From Struthio camelus (taxonomy: Eukaryota > Chordata > Aves > Struthioniformes > Struthionidae), in the NCBI RefSeq assembly GCF_040807025.1, contig NC_090967.1, forward strand, positions 4,772,001-4,836,000: DNA of 64,000 nt, in the 5' to 3' direction. This document shows positions 32,205 to 62,167 of the stretch, piece after piece. Under the pieces are notes generated by a model. The model worked only from the letters and a program-made list of their open reading frames with translations. It had not been told where the DNA came from and made no database searches. Position 1 is the stretch's first letter; each line of letters opens with the position of its first letter. The translations under genes were made by a program, and so were the position numbers.

Positions 32205-32889
32205 TAGGGATAGATATATGCTAGGGGTGAAGCATTGCATTAGGATCTGCAGTTGCTGAATTTTGTATCTGGTGGGCAAGGAATCGTTTGCACGTGCTGT
32301 AGAGGGCTGGGATCATCTGCAGGCAGAGGTGCTGATTTCTCCTGGAAGCTGCGGAAGGAGTTGTCATGCGTTTCCCCTCCGCTCCTGCTCGCTGGTGTGG
32401 AAAGCCTGCTCGGGACTCTTTGCTGTAGGAGCAGATAGGGAGCTGTGCGGCGCTTCGTCGGGATTGCAGTGTCGCCTGGCTCTGGAGCTGTGACTCCAAA
32501 CCCTCCAGCCGCGTGGTGGTGGATAGAGGTGAATCACCTCCTTTTACTCTCTTGCGGTCCCCAGCCACCACTGGGAAGGTTTGGAGTCCTCCCCGAAGCC
32601 TTGCTTCTTTGGTAGCACTGCAAGATGAGGGATGCAAACCCTGTCCTAGCAATTCCTGGTATATTGGTAGCTATTTTGCACCAGTGGGTTGAGTTGCCCC
32701 CCGATACCTTGCAAAGCAGAGGTGGTTCCCAAAGAAAAGCACGTAGCATTTGCATCCATTGAGATCTGAGCTTGCAGCCTGCAAAACGGCGGGCAGCGCG
32801 GTGCTGCAGCTGCGATGCTGAAGCCACCTCACCCTCTGCTCTCCCACCTTGAAACTCCCGTCCCTGCCCCGAAAAACAGTGCGTCAGCA
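32203..32889. other. Intergenic segment without recognised gene
   Basis: Moderately GC-rich unique sequence. Overlapping open frames on both strands have no supported coding signal. Confidence 0.6.
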
Positions 32890-33360
32890 TCCCCGTCCTA
32901 CGCTCCCGACAGCTGCGTGATGCTAATTGAAAGCAGCCAAATGTTCTCTTTGGAAGTTCGCTTTATCAGTGTTAATCTTCTGTGTGGAGTAATTTTATTA
33001 AAGTTCCCCAAAGAGTAAATTGTAAATTCATTAGCGCCCATTTTGGACCACACCCTCCCTCACTTTGGGTTTAAAAAAAAAAAAAAAGAAAAGATTAGCA
33101 GTCATCTGGGCTCTGTGATAATTAAAAAGAAGATGCTCAAACATAATTCTTAATTAAACTGTAATGAGATAAGAACTTGTGTAGTCTGCTTCTACTCGGT
33201 TGGAAAGATGCAGAGGTTCCCATTGTAATTATGTGATTTATGATCTTCCATACAAAGATGTAATTACGTTTTTTCCCCCCCCTTTTAAAATTTAAACATT
33301 ATTTAGATAGAAGAAAATAGTGCGGCAATTTGAGTCAGCTTTTCCTGGTGGAATAGTAAT
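32890..33360. promoter_or_regulatory. Candidate conserved non-coding element(s)
   Basis: Unique AT-rich sequence with TGATGCTAATTGAAAGC, GATAATTAAAAAG, TCTTAATTAAACTGTAATG and TGTAATTATGTGATTTATG, broken by an A-rich run near 33,073. Motif clustering is seen; conservation and function are inferred. Confidence 0.42.
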
Positions 33361-33479
33361 TTAGTTTGTTTTATTTTTAGGTTTCAACCTCAAAAAAAAT
33401 CCCATCATAACTGTTAAGCAGCTAAGAACTGATATCGTAAAATGCCTATTGGCAGCGGAGCAGGGAGGGTGATGGAGAG

Positions 33480-34120
33480 ACGTACCGAATTGCGTTGTGT
33501 GCAAGACAGAGGTGGTCCGAAGTTCAGTAATTGCACGTGGGCTAAGCAAGGCCAAACATATCCCGTCTCCGGATGGATTTGAAAGACAAAAACCGCCCAA
33601 ACGTCCGAGATCCCTAAGCGGAGGGAGGCGAGTTGTTTGGCGCCTTAGGACGGTAGTGGGAAACGGGGAGTGAGTCGTTTGAGGCCAAGAAATTGCGAAA
33701 GCGTTTTGCACCGTTTGAAGAGGTGGAATTTCGGTATTTCCGGGCGACACCTGCGAAACGCTTACGGCTGTGAAGAGCTGTGAGGGTTAGCTCTAGAGAT
33801 GCTTTATTTCTGCGTGTCTAGTCTTCCGTTACGCCATGAAGCAATTCCTCCGTGCGTTCGTACAAATCAATCAGTCCAGGAGATGGGGCCTGTCTACCTC
33901 GAGGTAGTCACGTGAACGTTGGAGACACGCGTCTAGGTGTGCGTTAAACGACGTCCTGCTTCGTGCCCCGAGTTGTTTAGGGCTTCCATGTCGAAATGCC
34001 TCTCTGAGTCGCCTTTTGCAGCTGCGCTCTCTCCGCAGACAGTCGTTGCCCGGTAGCTCTGCTCTTGTAGTCCCCAAGTCACCTCGGTGCACGGAGCAGG
34101 TCCCCTCCTCCCTCCGGTGA
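33480..34120. promoter_or_regulatory. CpG-retaining segment of only moderate GC content
   Basis: I counted roughly 45-50 CpG dinucleotides in about 600 bases by eye. GC content is only about 50%, so the observed/expected ratio is near or above 1. Vertebrate DNA methylated in the germline normally loses CpG, so this stretch has probably stayed unmethylated. No gene is recognised in it; its minus-strand open frames are typical of CpG-rich DNA. Confidence 0.6.
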
Positions 34121-37020
34121 CACCTTCCTTACTGGCATGCTACAGGCAGGCGATTTTTTTTTTTTTTAAGTCGTTTCTGACATTTTCTGAGCTTGGCTAT
34201 GAATATTGCAGGAACGGACTGGTCACTTTGAGTCCTGGTTTTCAGGGAGAATAGGGACAGAAGAGGCACCAGACTGGTAAGTAACTTTGTAAGTGTTGGT
34301 AGAGGTATCTGGGAGTCTGAGTGCCGTCTGCTGACTATAACAGCCTCCGAGGCCGCAAATGTGAGGGTCAACAACCAGTTTTGTTTTTGCTTTTTTCTTT
34401 TTGGAAACATGTTTTTGTGGGAAATGCATTCCTAAAAACTCCAAAGAGTCGTGGGACTCGTTCATTCTTAAGATCCTTTTGGTTGTGTGAAAGCTGTAGC
34501 AGATTTTCTCTGCATTTCTCTTTCAGATTAAGGAACCTTAGGACAAATTGGACGGGCAGCTCAGGTGCCGAGGGAAGCTCTGAGCGGACTGCGAGAGTCG
34601 TAAGCCCCCTTTTCTTGGAGCGTGGGTCGGCACCTGCGCCGCCGGCTCCTGGGCCTTGCACAAGTCCTGCAGTTTCAGTGGGACAACTCAAAACTCTGTG
34701 TTTTGCTTGGAGCAGAAAACGCAAGGGGAGATTTGTCCCTAGCTCACAGTTATCAGCTCTAGTTGCATTTCTTTGAGTGCACGCGTGTCTTTCAAAAGCT
34801 CCTGCTGGCAGCTGCTTTCTGCTGTTTCTTCCCTCTGAGGGCAGTAAGTGCCTGCCAGGCTGGAGATCTGGGCCGTGGAGCTACGTCCCGTGCCTGCTAA
34901 CAGGATCTAAGTCAGGTAGGGCAAAGAAAACGGTAAAAATCCCTCTGAGGCTGGAAGTGATTCCAGGAAAGCCAGGCTTGGGCAGCCAGTTGCATGGTAC
35001 CATCGTTATTTGTAATTGGAAACGCTGGCTGGCTGAATGGAGCTCTTCACCTGGTGGCCAGGTGAAGGCCGTTAGCGTTGCCTAGTAGCTTTGTGGCCCT
35101 GCTCACACACCTGAGGCCGTTTGCAGCCCTGCCTCCTTTCTAATCGTGTATTGCTGAGCTGCCTCTTTTGTCCTGCACGTGCTTTTCTGGGGCAGGTCCG
35201 TGGACAGGGACGTGTGCTGGGCTCGTCCTCACCGAGAGGCTTCCCCTTCCCTGTGGACGAAGTTCAGCTTGTCTGGATGAAGGTCGGTTGCATTTGTGTT
35301 GCGAGATGTGGTGGGTCTGCAGCTTCGGATGCTAATTATTGGTTTATTAGCCATAGTCCTCCTGGCTTGGTCTGTGTAAATGTTGTTCCCTTGTCATCTG
35401 TCCTCCCCCAAGATACTTTAAGCTTCTCACTGTTTGTCCCACTGTTGGGATCACTCCTCTAAGGTAACTCTTCAATATCTCCTCCCTAACCCCTAAAAAT
35501 ATCTGCAGGGCCCAAGGCATTTTTTTGTCACTCGCAGGTATCATGTTTTGCCGTTTGTGCTGTATTTATGGTGCTCTGATTCAGTGAGGTGCCTTCTGCC
35601 TCGGCTATCGTCTCCAGACCAATCTGCAGGAACGGTTGGCACCCCGCCCCCAAGGCAAATGCTCTGCCAGCTTCATTTCTTTGTAAGGTTTGGGGAGGAA
35701 TTTTTTTCCCCCCTACAAGCTAAAGGAAGGTGGCTGCATGTGATGCTGAAATTTCACAGTCTTCCTCTCCTGCTTTTTTGGAAATGAGAATGTGCATAGA
35801 TCTCTGCTGCGTCCTCTTCTGTCTGTCAAATGTAGCAGTAGGGAAAATGCTATTTTAGTTTTATCTATTTTTAAATGATTGTATGGATTAACAAACCAAA
35901 CAGAAGGTCTCTGCCGCTGTTCAGCTCGTTGTCGCTATGTGCCTTTGGGAGACTTGTGGCTCCAGTTTGCTGGCCGGCACTCAGGGGAAGAGTTTGTCTT
36001 TCTGCTCCCTCGGATGTTGATGGTAATGCTAGCGGTGCCGGTGCCGTCCTGTTTGGAATAACAGGCGAGTGGTTTTTGGAATATGGTTGAGGTGCCTTCA
36101 AAAGAACATGACTTGCAAAAAGCCCAAGGGCATTTTGGAAATCTGGCTTTTTTTCAGATGTTTTGATATAACTGTGTAATCCCGAGTCAGGTTTGAAAGC
36201 TATAGTCAAGTTTTATTAAGAAAACTCCCCCAGTGTCTAGCAGAAATCAGCTGGGTTCCTCCTGAGGGTCTGGATTAAAATGGAAGCCACAGATACACTT
36301 TTCCACCGAACTGCACGGTCTGTCCCTTGTTGGTCTCTGGATTCAGCCAAGGAAAATGAAAGAAGCTGCTTTGGTCTGGTTTTGGCACTGCTGTGAGTGA
36401 GAACATTTGAATCCAAACCAAGAGCTTGTTAGCACAGGCAGACAGAAACCAATCTGAGATCAGTTAGACTGCACGTAAACTTTTGCTAACCTCCCTTCAC
36501 CCGCTCCCTTTCTCAAAAAGCAGGACACTGCTCATTTTGGTGGTGGATCCTGTGAACGAGGAGCCCTGAAGTGGAGCTTGGGGCTCCTGCAGCGGCAGTG
36601 GTCGTGGCAGTGGTGGAGTACCCAGCTGGGAGCAATCAGCGCTGAGTCTCCCCAGCACCAGCCTCTGGGCAGACAGGTCATGCTGCCTCATCCAGGTGGC
36701 TTTAAAGGCCCCGGCAACGTGCCAGAAGGCACTGCTACCTTTCTTCTCCTCGGGCTTAATGCACACATGCCCCCTGAGCCATATTACGCGTGGCATCTGT
36801 TACCCTAAAAAAGGCAAATACACATTGAACGTCTCTGGCTCACTCTTGTTGGCACAAGAGTAAACCCGGCCCCTGCACGCTGTGACACCCGTGGTTGTCC
36901 TGCTGGGACGGTGCTCAGCCTTCTCCACCAGAAGGAGAGAGGAGGAAGGCCTGGTGGAAGGAAACCCAAATTAATAGTGTTTAGCCATTTCTTGAACAAC
37001 ACCTTAACATGCAGCTCGGG
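34121..37020. other. Intergenic segment without recognised gene
   Basis: Mixed composition, short T and C runs, and many short open frames on both strands. None is supported by domains or splice structure. Confidence 0.6.
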
Positions 37021-38039
37021 CAGAATGTTATGTTTTTAAAGAAACAAGATTTTTTAAATCATTTGGACACAATTTTTTTTTTTTAGGAGGGTTTATTATC
37101 CTCAGTAAGCCTGGGATAAAACCCTTGTGTAACCTATTAATCTCAGATTGCCATCTGCATGTATGTGTGTGCTTGTATGTATGCATCACGGTATACGTAC
37201 ACAGATGGATGGGCGAACTCTGTTAATCAGGAATCCGTCTCCTTAATGACGGGAAGGGAATTGTGCATGCCTGTCTGTCAAGAGATAAAGGCGTGATGAG
37301 AGGGCAACATCAGCGGTTGATCTTTGCACAAATTGTAAAGGGATCTAGAGTTATCGCTCTACTGTACAGATGGATGGACAGATAAGGGGAATAGAAAAAT
37401 AGGCAGATTAAAGATGGACTGGGAGGAATGTGTGAAACGGCTGGAGAGAGAGCGCTGTTAATAAGTGGAAATGTATAGCTGCTGTTGAGCCCGAGGGGCT
37501 TCGGGCCGTAAAGGCAGAGGTGACGTGCCTTGCCCCTCTCCTCCCGGCTTTTTGCATGCTCATTGGCAAATTTGGGAACGGTCTCGCCGTATCCCTTTCC
37601 CAGCGGCTGAACTTGTTGAGGTGGTAAGACGCATTTCTCCGTGCCTCCTAGAGTATTTACTTTTTCCATTTCAATTCTACATCTGTTCAGTTACTGACTT
37701 GGAGTTTGCAGCTGTCTTATTGAGGAGAAAGGAATTGATTTCTCATTCTGTTATTGCTTCTCTTGGTATAATTAAAGCGTATTGCGAAATGAAGAATTTC
37801 TCCTGGCCTGGGACCTGGTTTGCCACTTGGGTAATTCTGTAAACTGAGAAAAGCTTTTCCTTTTCCTCTGCCATGTAAATTGCAGCTACAGCTGCTTTAA
37901 ACTCCCTGTTCTGCTGCGGGGACCGAAGGGGCTCGCGACTTTTGCAAATCAGTCCCCGGGTGATCTGGCATTCAGGCCGTTGCAAATCGAGACGGATGCA
38001 TGAGATGGTTGCCTTTGCATAAATGAGAACGGGGCTCTT
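37021..38039. other. Intergenic AT-rich segment
   Basis: AT-rich unique sequence with a GT-rich CATGTATGTGTGTGCTTG stretch near 37,159 and TTAATGACG-type words near 37,240. Part of it may belong to the regulatory block. No gene recognised. Confidence 0.5.
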
Positions 38040-38345
38040 CAGGCTTTTTGCGTGGACGAGCCCGGCTCCCTCCTGGCCCCCGGCAAGGCCTCTCCGCTGC
38101 CGGCCTCGGGTGCTCCTGCCCTGGCCACGGCGCAGCACCCAGTTGGCTGCCGGCATCCGGCTGCATCTGGGGGACGAATCCTGGACCCTGCGGCAGTCGG
38201 CATCTGCGACCGGCCGCGTGGGGGACGAGCGAGGTGGCCGATGCCCGAGCAGCGCTGGGTTGCCACGTGCCAGGGCGCAGGGATGTTGCTGGGGCCCGTG
38301 GGCGCTCGGGGGCCTTCCAGCAGCTGAGCTCGAGCCGCGAACGAA
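38040..38345. promoter_or_regulatory. CpG island in intergenic block
   Basis: Strongly GC- and CpG-rich over about 300 bases, open in several frames on both strands, which is a composition effect. It is followed immediately by AT-rich motif-bearing sequence. A second short CpG cluster lies at about 38,510-38,560. Confidence 0.6.
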
Positions 38346-38500
38346 TAATTCAGAATCAGCCTCTGGATGTAGCATAAATAGAACATTATGTTTAAGGGAG
38401 AGGAGATAGCGAAGGCTTAACGAGACATTTATTAAACTGAAAAGAAGCTGCTCAGGATTTGCATATAGATGATGGCAGAAAATGTCTTGAGATCCCCCTG
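38346..38500. promoter_or_regulatory. Candidate conserved non-coding element with POU octamer
   Basis: Contains the consensus octamer ATTTGCAT at 38457-38464, plus GAATAATTCAG and ACATTTATTAAACTG. Unique and non-coding. The octamer is a direct sequence observation; factor binding is inference. Confidence 0.42.
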
Positions 38501-38589
38501 TTTCCGGAAAGGGCAGCGCGGGGCGGGTGCCGGTCGCGAGGCGGCAGCGAAGCCTCTTGCGGTAGGGACGGATTAGGCTCCACGCTGCA

Positions 38590-38820
38590 TGTCTCCCTGC
38601 TTGCCTTTCATAAAAGAGGTCTATGCAATTGAGATTCCCTTGTAAAACTACTATCTATATTTTAAGCCTGATCCTGGCTATAAGGAATCATGTCTGCAGA
38701 TCTACAGCCTCGGTGACGCTCCTTTTCTGTAAAAATATTTCCTGCAATGAGTCACTCCTTCAAACAGGTACTAACAAGCTAATAAACCTGCTGTCAAAGC
38801 TGTCTGTCTGAGCTGATTTA
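38590..38820. promoter_or_regulatory. Candidate conserved non-coding element with AP-1-like site
   Basis: Unique sequence with TGAGTCA at 38748-38754 and TCTATGCAATTGAG, plus AAGCTAATAAACC. No coding potential seen. Confidence 0.38.
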
Positions 38821-41429
38821 AAAGAAAAAAAAAAAAAGAGAAAGAAAGAGATTAGAAAAAGATCTTTGGATCAATAAGAAACAGCTCTCCAAAACCTTTT
38901 CCACTGCCCAGCTAAAAAAATGGGCATTAACAGACCATCACTTAGGATTTTTTTTTTTTTTAAATTAAACAGTAATGGTGTGTGCCTGCTTTCAGGCTGA
39001 TCCTGTCTGGCCCAGCAAGCCCTGAAAGACCGAGCGTGTAGCAAAACCTCCAATGTCCCTTGCTCGCTGCAGCGAGGACGGGCGCCGCACACGTCCTGCA
39101 GCCTGGAGTAATTTATGCTCCGTCACACCACCGGCGCATCAGCGTATCGCATCCAGAAACCGCAAGCAAGGATGTAATTTCAGCAGCTTACGAACACCAG
39201 TAGAAGTGTTACATCAGTGGGACTCTCAAATGCAGCTTGTTGTTAATGGGGCCGTGGTGCTGCTGCTCCCCAGCAGCTGAGAACATCCCGGCCTCAGCAG
39301 AGACAAAGAGCGTAAAAGCTGCTGGTGAATTTGTGCGATAAGATGGATCTGGGAAAAGCTTTGCAGCGTGCGTCAATAGAAATTGTGCTGAGTTAAGTCG
39401 GTGGCAAGTGCTCCTGCCAGGAGGTTTTGTGGAGCCAAGATTGGGGGGGGGGGGTCTCTGCAGCTCCTCCGTCACCCCCTTTGCCCCTAGGAACTCATAT
39501 GCAGTAACTGTTTTTTGCTTATGGTCCCCCCCCCCCTTTTTTTTTGGCTTTTCTGTTCTAAGTGAGACTTGGACCTGATATTTAGAAGTGCCAAGACAAG
39601 CGCCAAAGTCAACGCTGAGCGTCCAAGTTGGCCCCTGCCTGGCCCCTAGCAGGGCCGTGTGTGTCCAGGCCACCCGCTGTCCTACTGTCTCCAGGTGGCC
39701 AAGCCGAATCATCCTGCGAGGAGCCCAGCCTGTCTGTATGTTAGACTAGTTTTATATTTAATCTATATAGGTAGTTATATGAAGCTTAGCTGTCCCCAGC
39801 TAAGGAGGGAGGGCTCTGCCACCATGCGCTGCTTTGTGCATTTTTGCCTCCCAGGTGCACGGCCTGAAGCTGCTGTGGGACTAGCAGGAGGGCGATGAGT
39901 GGTTGTTACCACTGTTAGTGGTGCTGCTTAAGTTCCTGATAAAGTTGTGCATGGCATTATGCCTTGGACATCAGAAGGTGAGATGTTAGCAGTGTGGTTT
40001 TTTTTTTTTTTTAATTATTTTTATTTTTAAACATTTGAGTCTCTAACTAGCTTCCTAGCACATTGGTTGTTTTACTTAGTTCATGGCTGTTGCTCCAGTT
40101 AGCCTTGTCAATCCCCCCCCCCCCCCCCCCCCCCCCCCCCAGTATTATTTCTGGTCTGTAAGAGCTCAGCATCGGGGAGGGGGGGAATGCTGCTTCAAAA
40201 AAAAGGATGGAATGAAAATAAGAGTGGTGATGAAAATAAGAGGCATCATGGCATGGCAAGAACAGGCTTGCGGAGACAGCCAGCACACAGGTAGGCAGCT
40301 GAGTGCAGTACAGAAGGTGATGACTAGGGCATAGGAAAAGAAAAAAAAAAAAAGGGGGGGGGTCCTTCCTGGTCTTTAATGATACACTGGACAGAGATTC
40401 AACATCACCATGCTGAGTGATGCACGCGTAATGAAAGGTGCTGGGTCTGTGTTGTGCTGCTGCTCTGTAGCAGTCAGGGCTACACATTATCTTTGACTCC
40501 AAGAGATTATGAACATAGAGTCAAAAAACAACCCCCCCCCCCCAAAAAAAAAAAAAAAGAAGAGTCAGGCAAGTGCCTGAAGGTGCGCACTTATGCTAGA
40601 TGGGCTTATACACAGGGAGTAATATTTTTTTTCCTCTTTTTTTTTTTCTTGTGCCAGCAGGCTTGTTGGCAGTTTGCTGCTGTTTGACTCCCAATCATGT
40701 GGTGTAACAAAATTTTGTAGGTGATGTAATTCCCTGGTTCACCTGATGTTTGCTCACAGTTCTATGATAACGTGCTAATTTTTTTTTTTTCCCCCCTCCC
40801 CTCCTCTTCCTTCTTTTTAAGCTTGAGCCAAAAATGCTCGCGGTGTCATTCTAGTACAGAGACGGCTGCGTGCTGGCAAGCACGCGTGTAAAGGAGCGCA
40901 AAAGAAATGCCTGCTCCAGAAAATATTTGTTGTCCTCCATCAGCTGTGGCCAGAGAGCAGCCAGCCCCAACCTCCACCTCTCCCTCTACCCCTCCACCTG
41001 TCAACCTACAGTCGCTGCCACCCCCTGCTTTGAGTAAGTACAGGTCTTCATTCAAGTTGTTGTTGTTGTTAATGTTGGCATAGGAGTTTGGTGCTGTTGT
41101 CCAGGGCCAGGAGCCCAACTTCCCAGTTAGACTCCCGCTTAAGCCAGAGCAGCCTTGGCCACAAGGGCCGGGAGCTGCCCCTTCACAAGCTGTCACCCGC
41201 AGAAGGGCCACAGCAGAGCTGCGGGGCCCCAAAGACGTTGCCCCGCGCGGTAGGCACAGCCCGTCCTTGTGACCCCCTCTGCCTCGCAGACTGGGCCTAG
41301 GGTTAGAAGGAGCGTGAGTAAGAGCAGAGGGAGAGGAACGCGGCCCCCGGGCGCGCGCCAGCGGAGGGGCGTTGCAGGCGCTACAGTCGGGCTCGGCCCG
41401 CTCCTGCCCACAAACAGCGTTGCAGCCAG
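38821..41429. other. Intergenic segment, PTPRS-proximal, homopolymer-rich
   Basis: Rich in long single-base runs (G12 at 39443-39454, C11 then T9 at 39526-39545, C28 at 40113-40140, C/A runs near 40,531-40,558). A CpG-rich part lies at about 41,190-41,410 just beyond the PTPRS poly(A) site. Open frames here are low-complexity or CpG-driven. Confidence 0.65.
40113..40140. repeat. Poly(C) run of 28
   Basis: Uninterrupted C28 (G28 on the - strand), the longest C run in the window. It could form a G-quadruplex or i-motif and is prone to sequencing length error. Confidence 0.85.
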
Positions 41430-43746
41430 GCCTTTCAGACAATCTTCCTTTAATACAAAGTCAATATATCTACATACACAGTGGTCTGAAAACCACTTAC
41501 TGTTTCAGTTTGAAATAACAGTGTGAAAGCAACAGCACTTTGCTCTCATACAAAGGAGGAAAAGAAAAAAAAAAAAAACAGCCAAAACCTCCCCCTTCCC
41601 TCCCTCCCCCCCCCAAAACTCTTCCAGTAAGATTTTGTTGCAACATACTTAGAAATTTGGGCAACTTTCACACAAATAAGAAGTAAAATCTCGAAGAAGC
41701 CTTTCATTTGTTCTTTTTTTTTTTTTTTTTCAGTTAAAGACAGGAAAGAGCTTGTCGTGGGGTTTTCTGGGTAGCACTGGATGGCCATCATTACCCCTTC
41801 TAGAAAAATAAAAAAGGAAAAGTCACAGGCAAGTCGGGTTTAGGGCAGCATGTCTCTGCCAAGACAGACTGTCCTCTGGGCCACGTGTCCCTTGCAAGAT
41901 TATTGTAGCGCCAACCCAGTGCTGGTCCCTACAATCAGCCTTTGATGTTTGAAACCTGGGTGTGCGCCATGGTTCTGACGGTGCTGTCTTTTTTTAAATC
42001 TTCAGTTATAAGACATGTAGATTGTTTAAGCTCCCAGCTCACCCCGGCCCCGTTAAGAACAGGCAACACGGCCATAGCTGAAGGGGATGGTTGGCACCGC
42101 CGCCGCATCGCCGCCTGCCTGCTAAGCTCGTGCCCTTCCAGAGACAACTTGATATGTCTGAGCTTGAAAACAAAAGAGAAAAAACAAACAAAACAAAACA
42201 AAAACAAATCCAGAAAGGACATTTTGTTCTTACATGAGTAAGTTGAACCTTTTAAATGGTAGAAAAGCAATATGTAGAAGTAGCAATTTGCACTGCATTT
42301 TTATATATCACAGCCATTACACGTAACATTTCTACAGTGAAAAAATAGACTGTCTTTGAACATAATATGAACAAATAAGCAAATTTTTCTTTTAAATTGA
42401 CTGATATTCTTTGTCTTTTTTTTTTTAAAAAAAAGGAAAAAATACACTATTTAAAAAAAAAAGTAATGTCACTTGTTACAGTTACATCGATACTTTAAAG
42501 AAAGCCACTCACAGTATATGCCATTGAATGCATCTTGCTTGATCGTTCCACGTTATGTATACAGCTAGGGCATGTTCATAGCTGTGCCGCTAAACTTGGT
42601 GTGACGTGGTACTGGGCCAGTCCTGAGAGTAGCTCTGCATCGTGCCCGCGAGCCGCCGCGTGCAGAGGTGAGGGGGTGGCAGCAAGCAGCAGCTGGCTAT
42701 TGGAAACACGTTTCTTAAGGGCACGTCTCGGGCTCCTTTCAGAAAGATGCTCCCAGCCCTTGGAAGCAGGAACTAGTCAGGGGTGGGGGGGTGGCACAGC
42801 TGCTCACAGCAGAAGCGGGTCTGCGTGAATGTGCAAAGAGAACGGGAAGGGGGCTGCCTTGCTGTACCGCGGTGTCCCGGCTCTTCTTAAATTAATGCAT
42901 TTGTGTGGCTGGATGGGCTGAAAAGGGGGAACAGAACCGGCCGTCAGTGAACCCAGCCCAGGGGCGATGCCACCTCTACCTGTCCCGCCTGTGGGTGAGG
43001 GGAGGGGGCCACACCACACAGCCAGGTCTGGGTTTTATACCTGTCTCTCTATACTTTTAAATATCCTAAAAAATAAGTTTTGGAATTAGAAGATATGAGG
43101 AATGTTCCAAGTATTCAAAACGTGAGTTATAAAACCTCTCGCGTGGCAGGGGCATTCAGTGAACGCTGTTTGCAAGGTGCCTCTAGGCCCAGAATCATCC
43201 CACTGTTGATACCGAGGTTATTAAGACTCCAGCTAGAAGAACTCCTGACCCTAAGTTTGCCTAAGTGTTGAGATTTAGTTTGTTTCTTTTCTCATCTTTT
43301 ACAGAAGACCTTCGACTCTGCAAGTGACTTCCTTTAAAGACTGCCAACTATATTAGTAAATAAACTGAACTCTAATGATGTAACCAAAGTCGGATTCCTT
43401 CCCTTCTCCAGCGGTAACGTTTTGCAAGGTGTGTTTTAGCTTTTGGATCTGTTTCATGATGTCCATACATCCTCCACAGCGAACACCACTTGAGGTAACA
43501 AGAGCAGTTCACCACTTAAAGCAGTCCTTCAGCAATCTCCTGAGCTGCCTCTTCACGGTCCAGGTTACAACATGGAGTTCCTGAAGGGGTGTTCCTTTCA
43601 ATCCTTCCCCCTGCTCCCCAATGCATTTGTCCAGATGAAAAGGTACTTCTTCTGATTCAGTTTTGTAAGTTCAAGCACTCCTCCTGGGTCAGAAGAGGCC
43701 TGCCAGGACTTAAGTGGTTGGTAGAGTCTGCACAACTGATGGCTTT
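41430..43746 (-). other. PTPRS: PTPRS 3' untranslated region (end estimated)
   Basis: Continuous with the terminal coding exon and AU-rich on the - strand, without further splice or coding signals. The end is placed just past an ATTAAA signal at 41449-41454. The sequence beyond turns GC-rich, consistent with leaving the transcript. An alternative end inside this span cannot be excluded. Confidence 0.6.
41449..41454 (-). terminator. PTPRS: Candidate poly(A) signal of PTPRS (ATTAAA)
   Basis: On the - strand ATTAAA is preceded by TGTATGTAGATATATTGAC, which has a UGUA-type upstream element. It is followed about 30 bases later by GCTGTTTGTGGGC, a GU-rich downstream element. Confidence 0.5.

Positions 43747-62167
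<18,421 letters not shown>

Noticed and set aside
37743-38375. Longest open frame of the window, 210 codons on the - strand
   Set aside because: It overlaps a CpG island that is open in several frames on both strands. It has low-complexity Arg/Ala/Pro content and no domain or splice structure.
40846-41442. 198-codon open frame on the - strand just beyond the PTPRS 3' end
   Set aside because: Driven by GC-rich composition; includes an Asn run from a GTT repeat; no recognisable homology.
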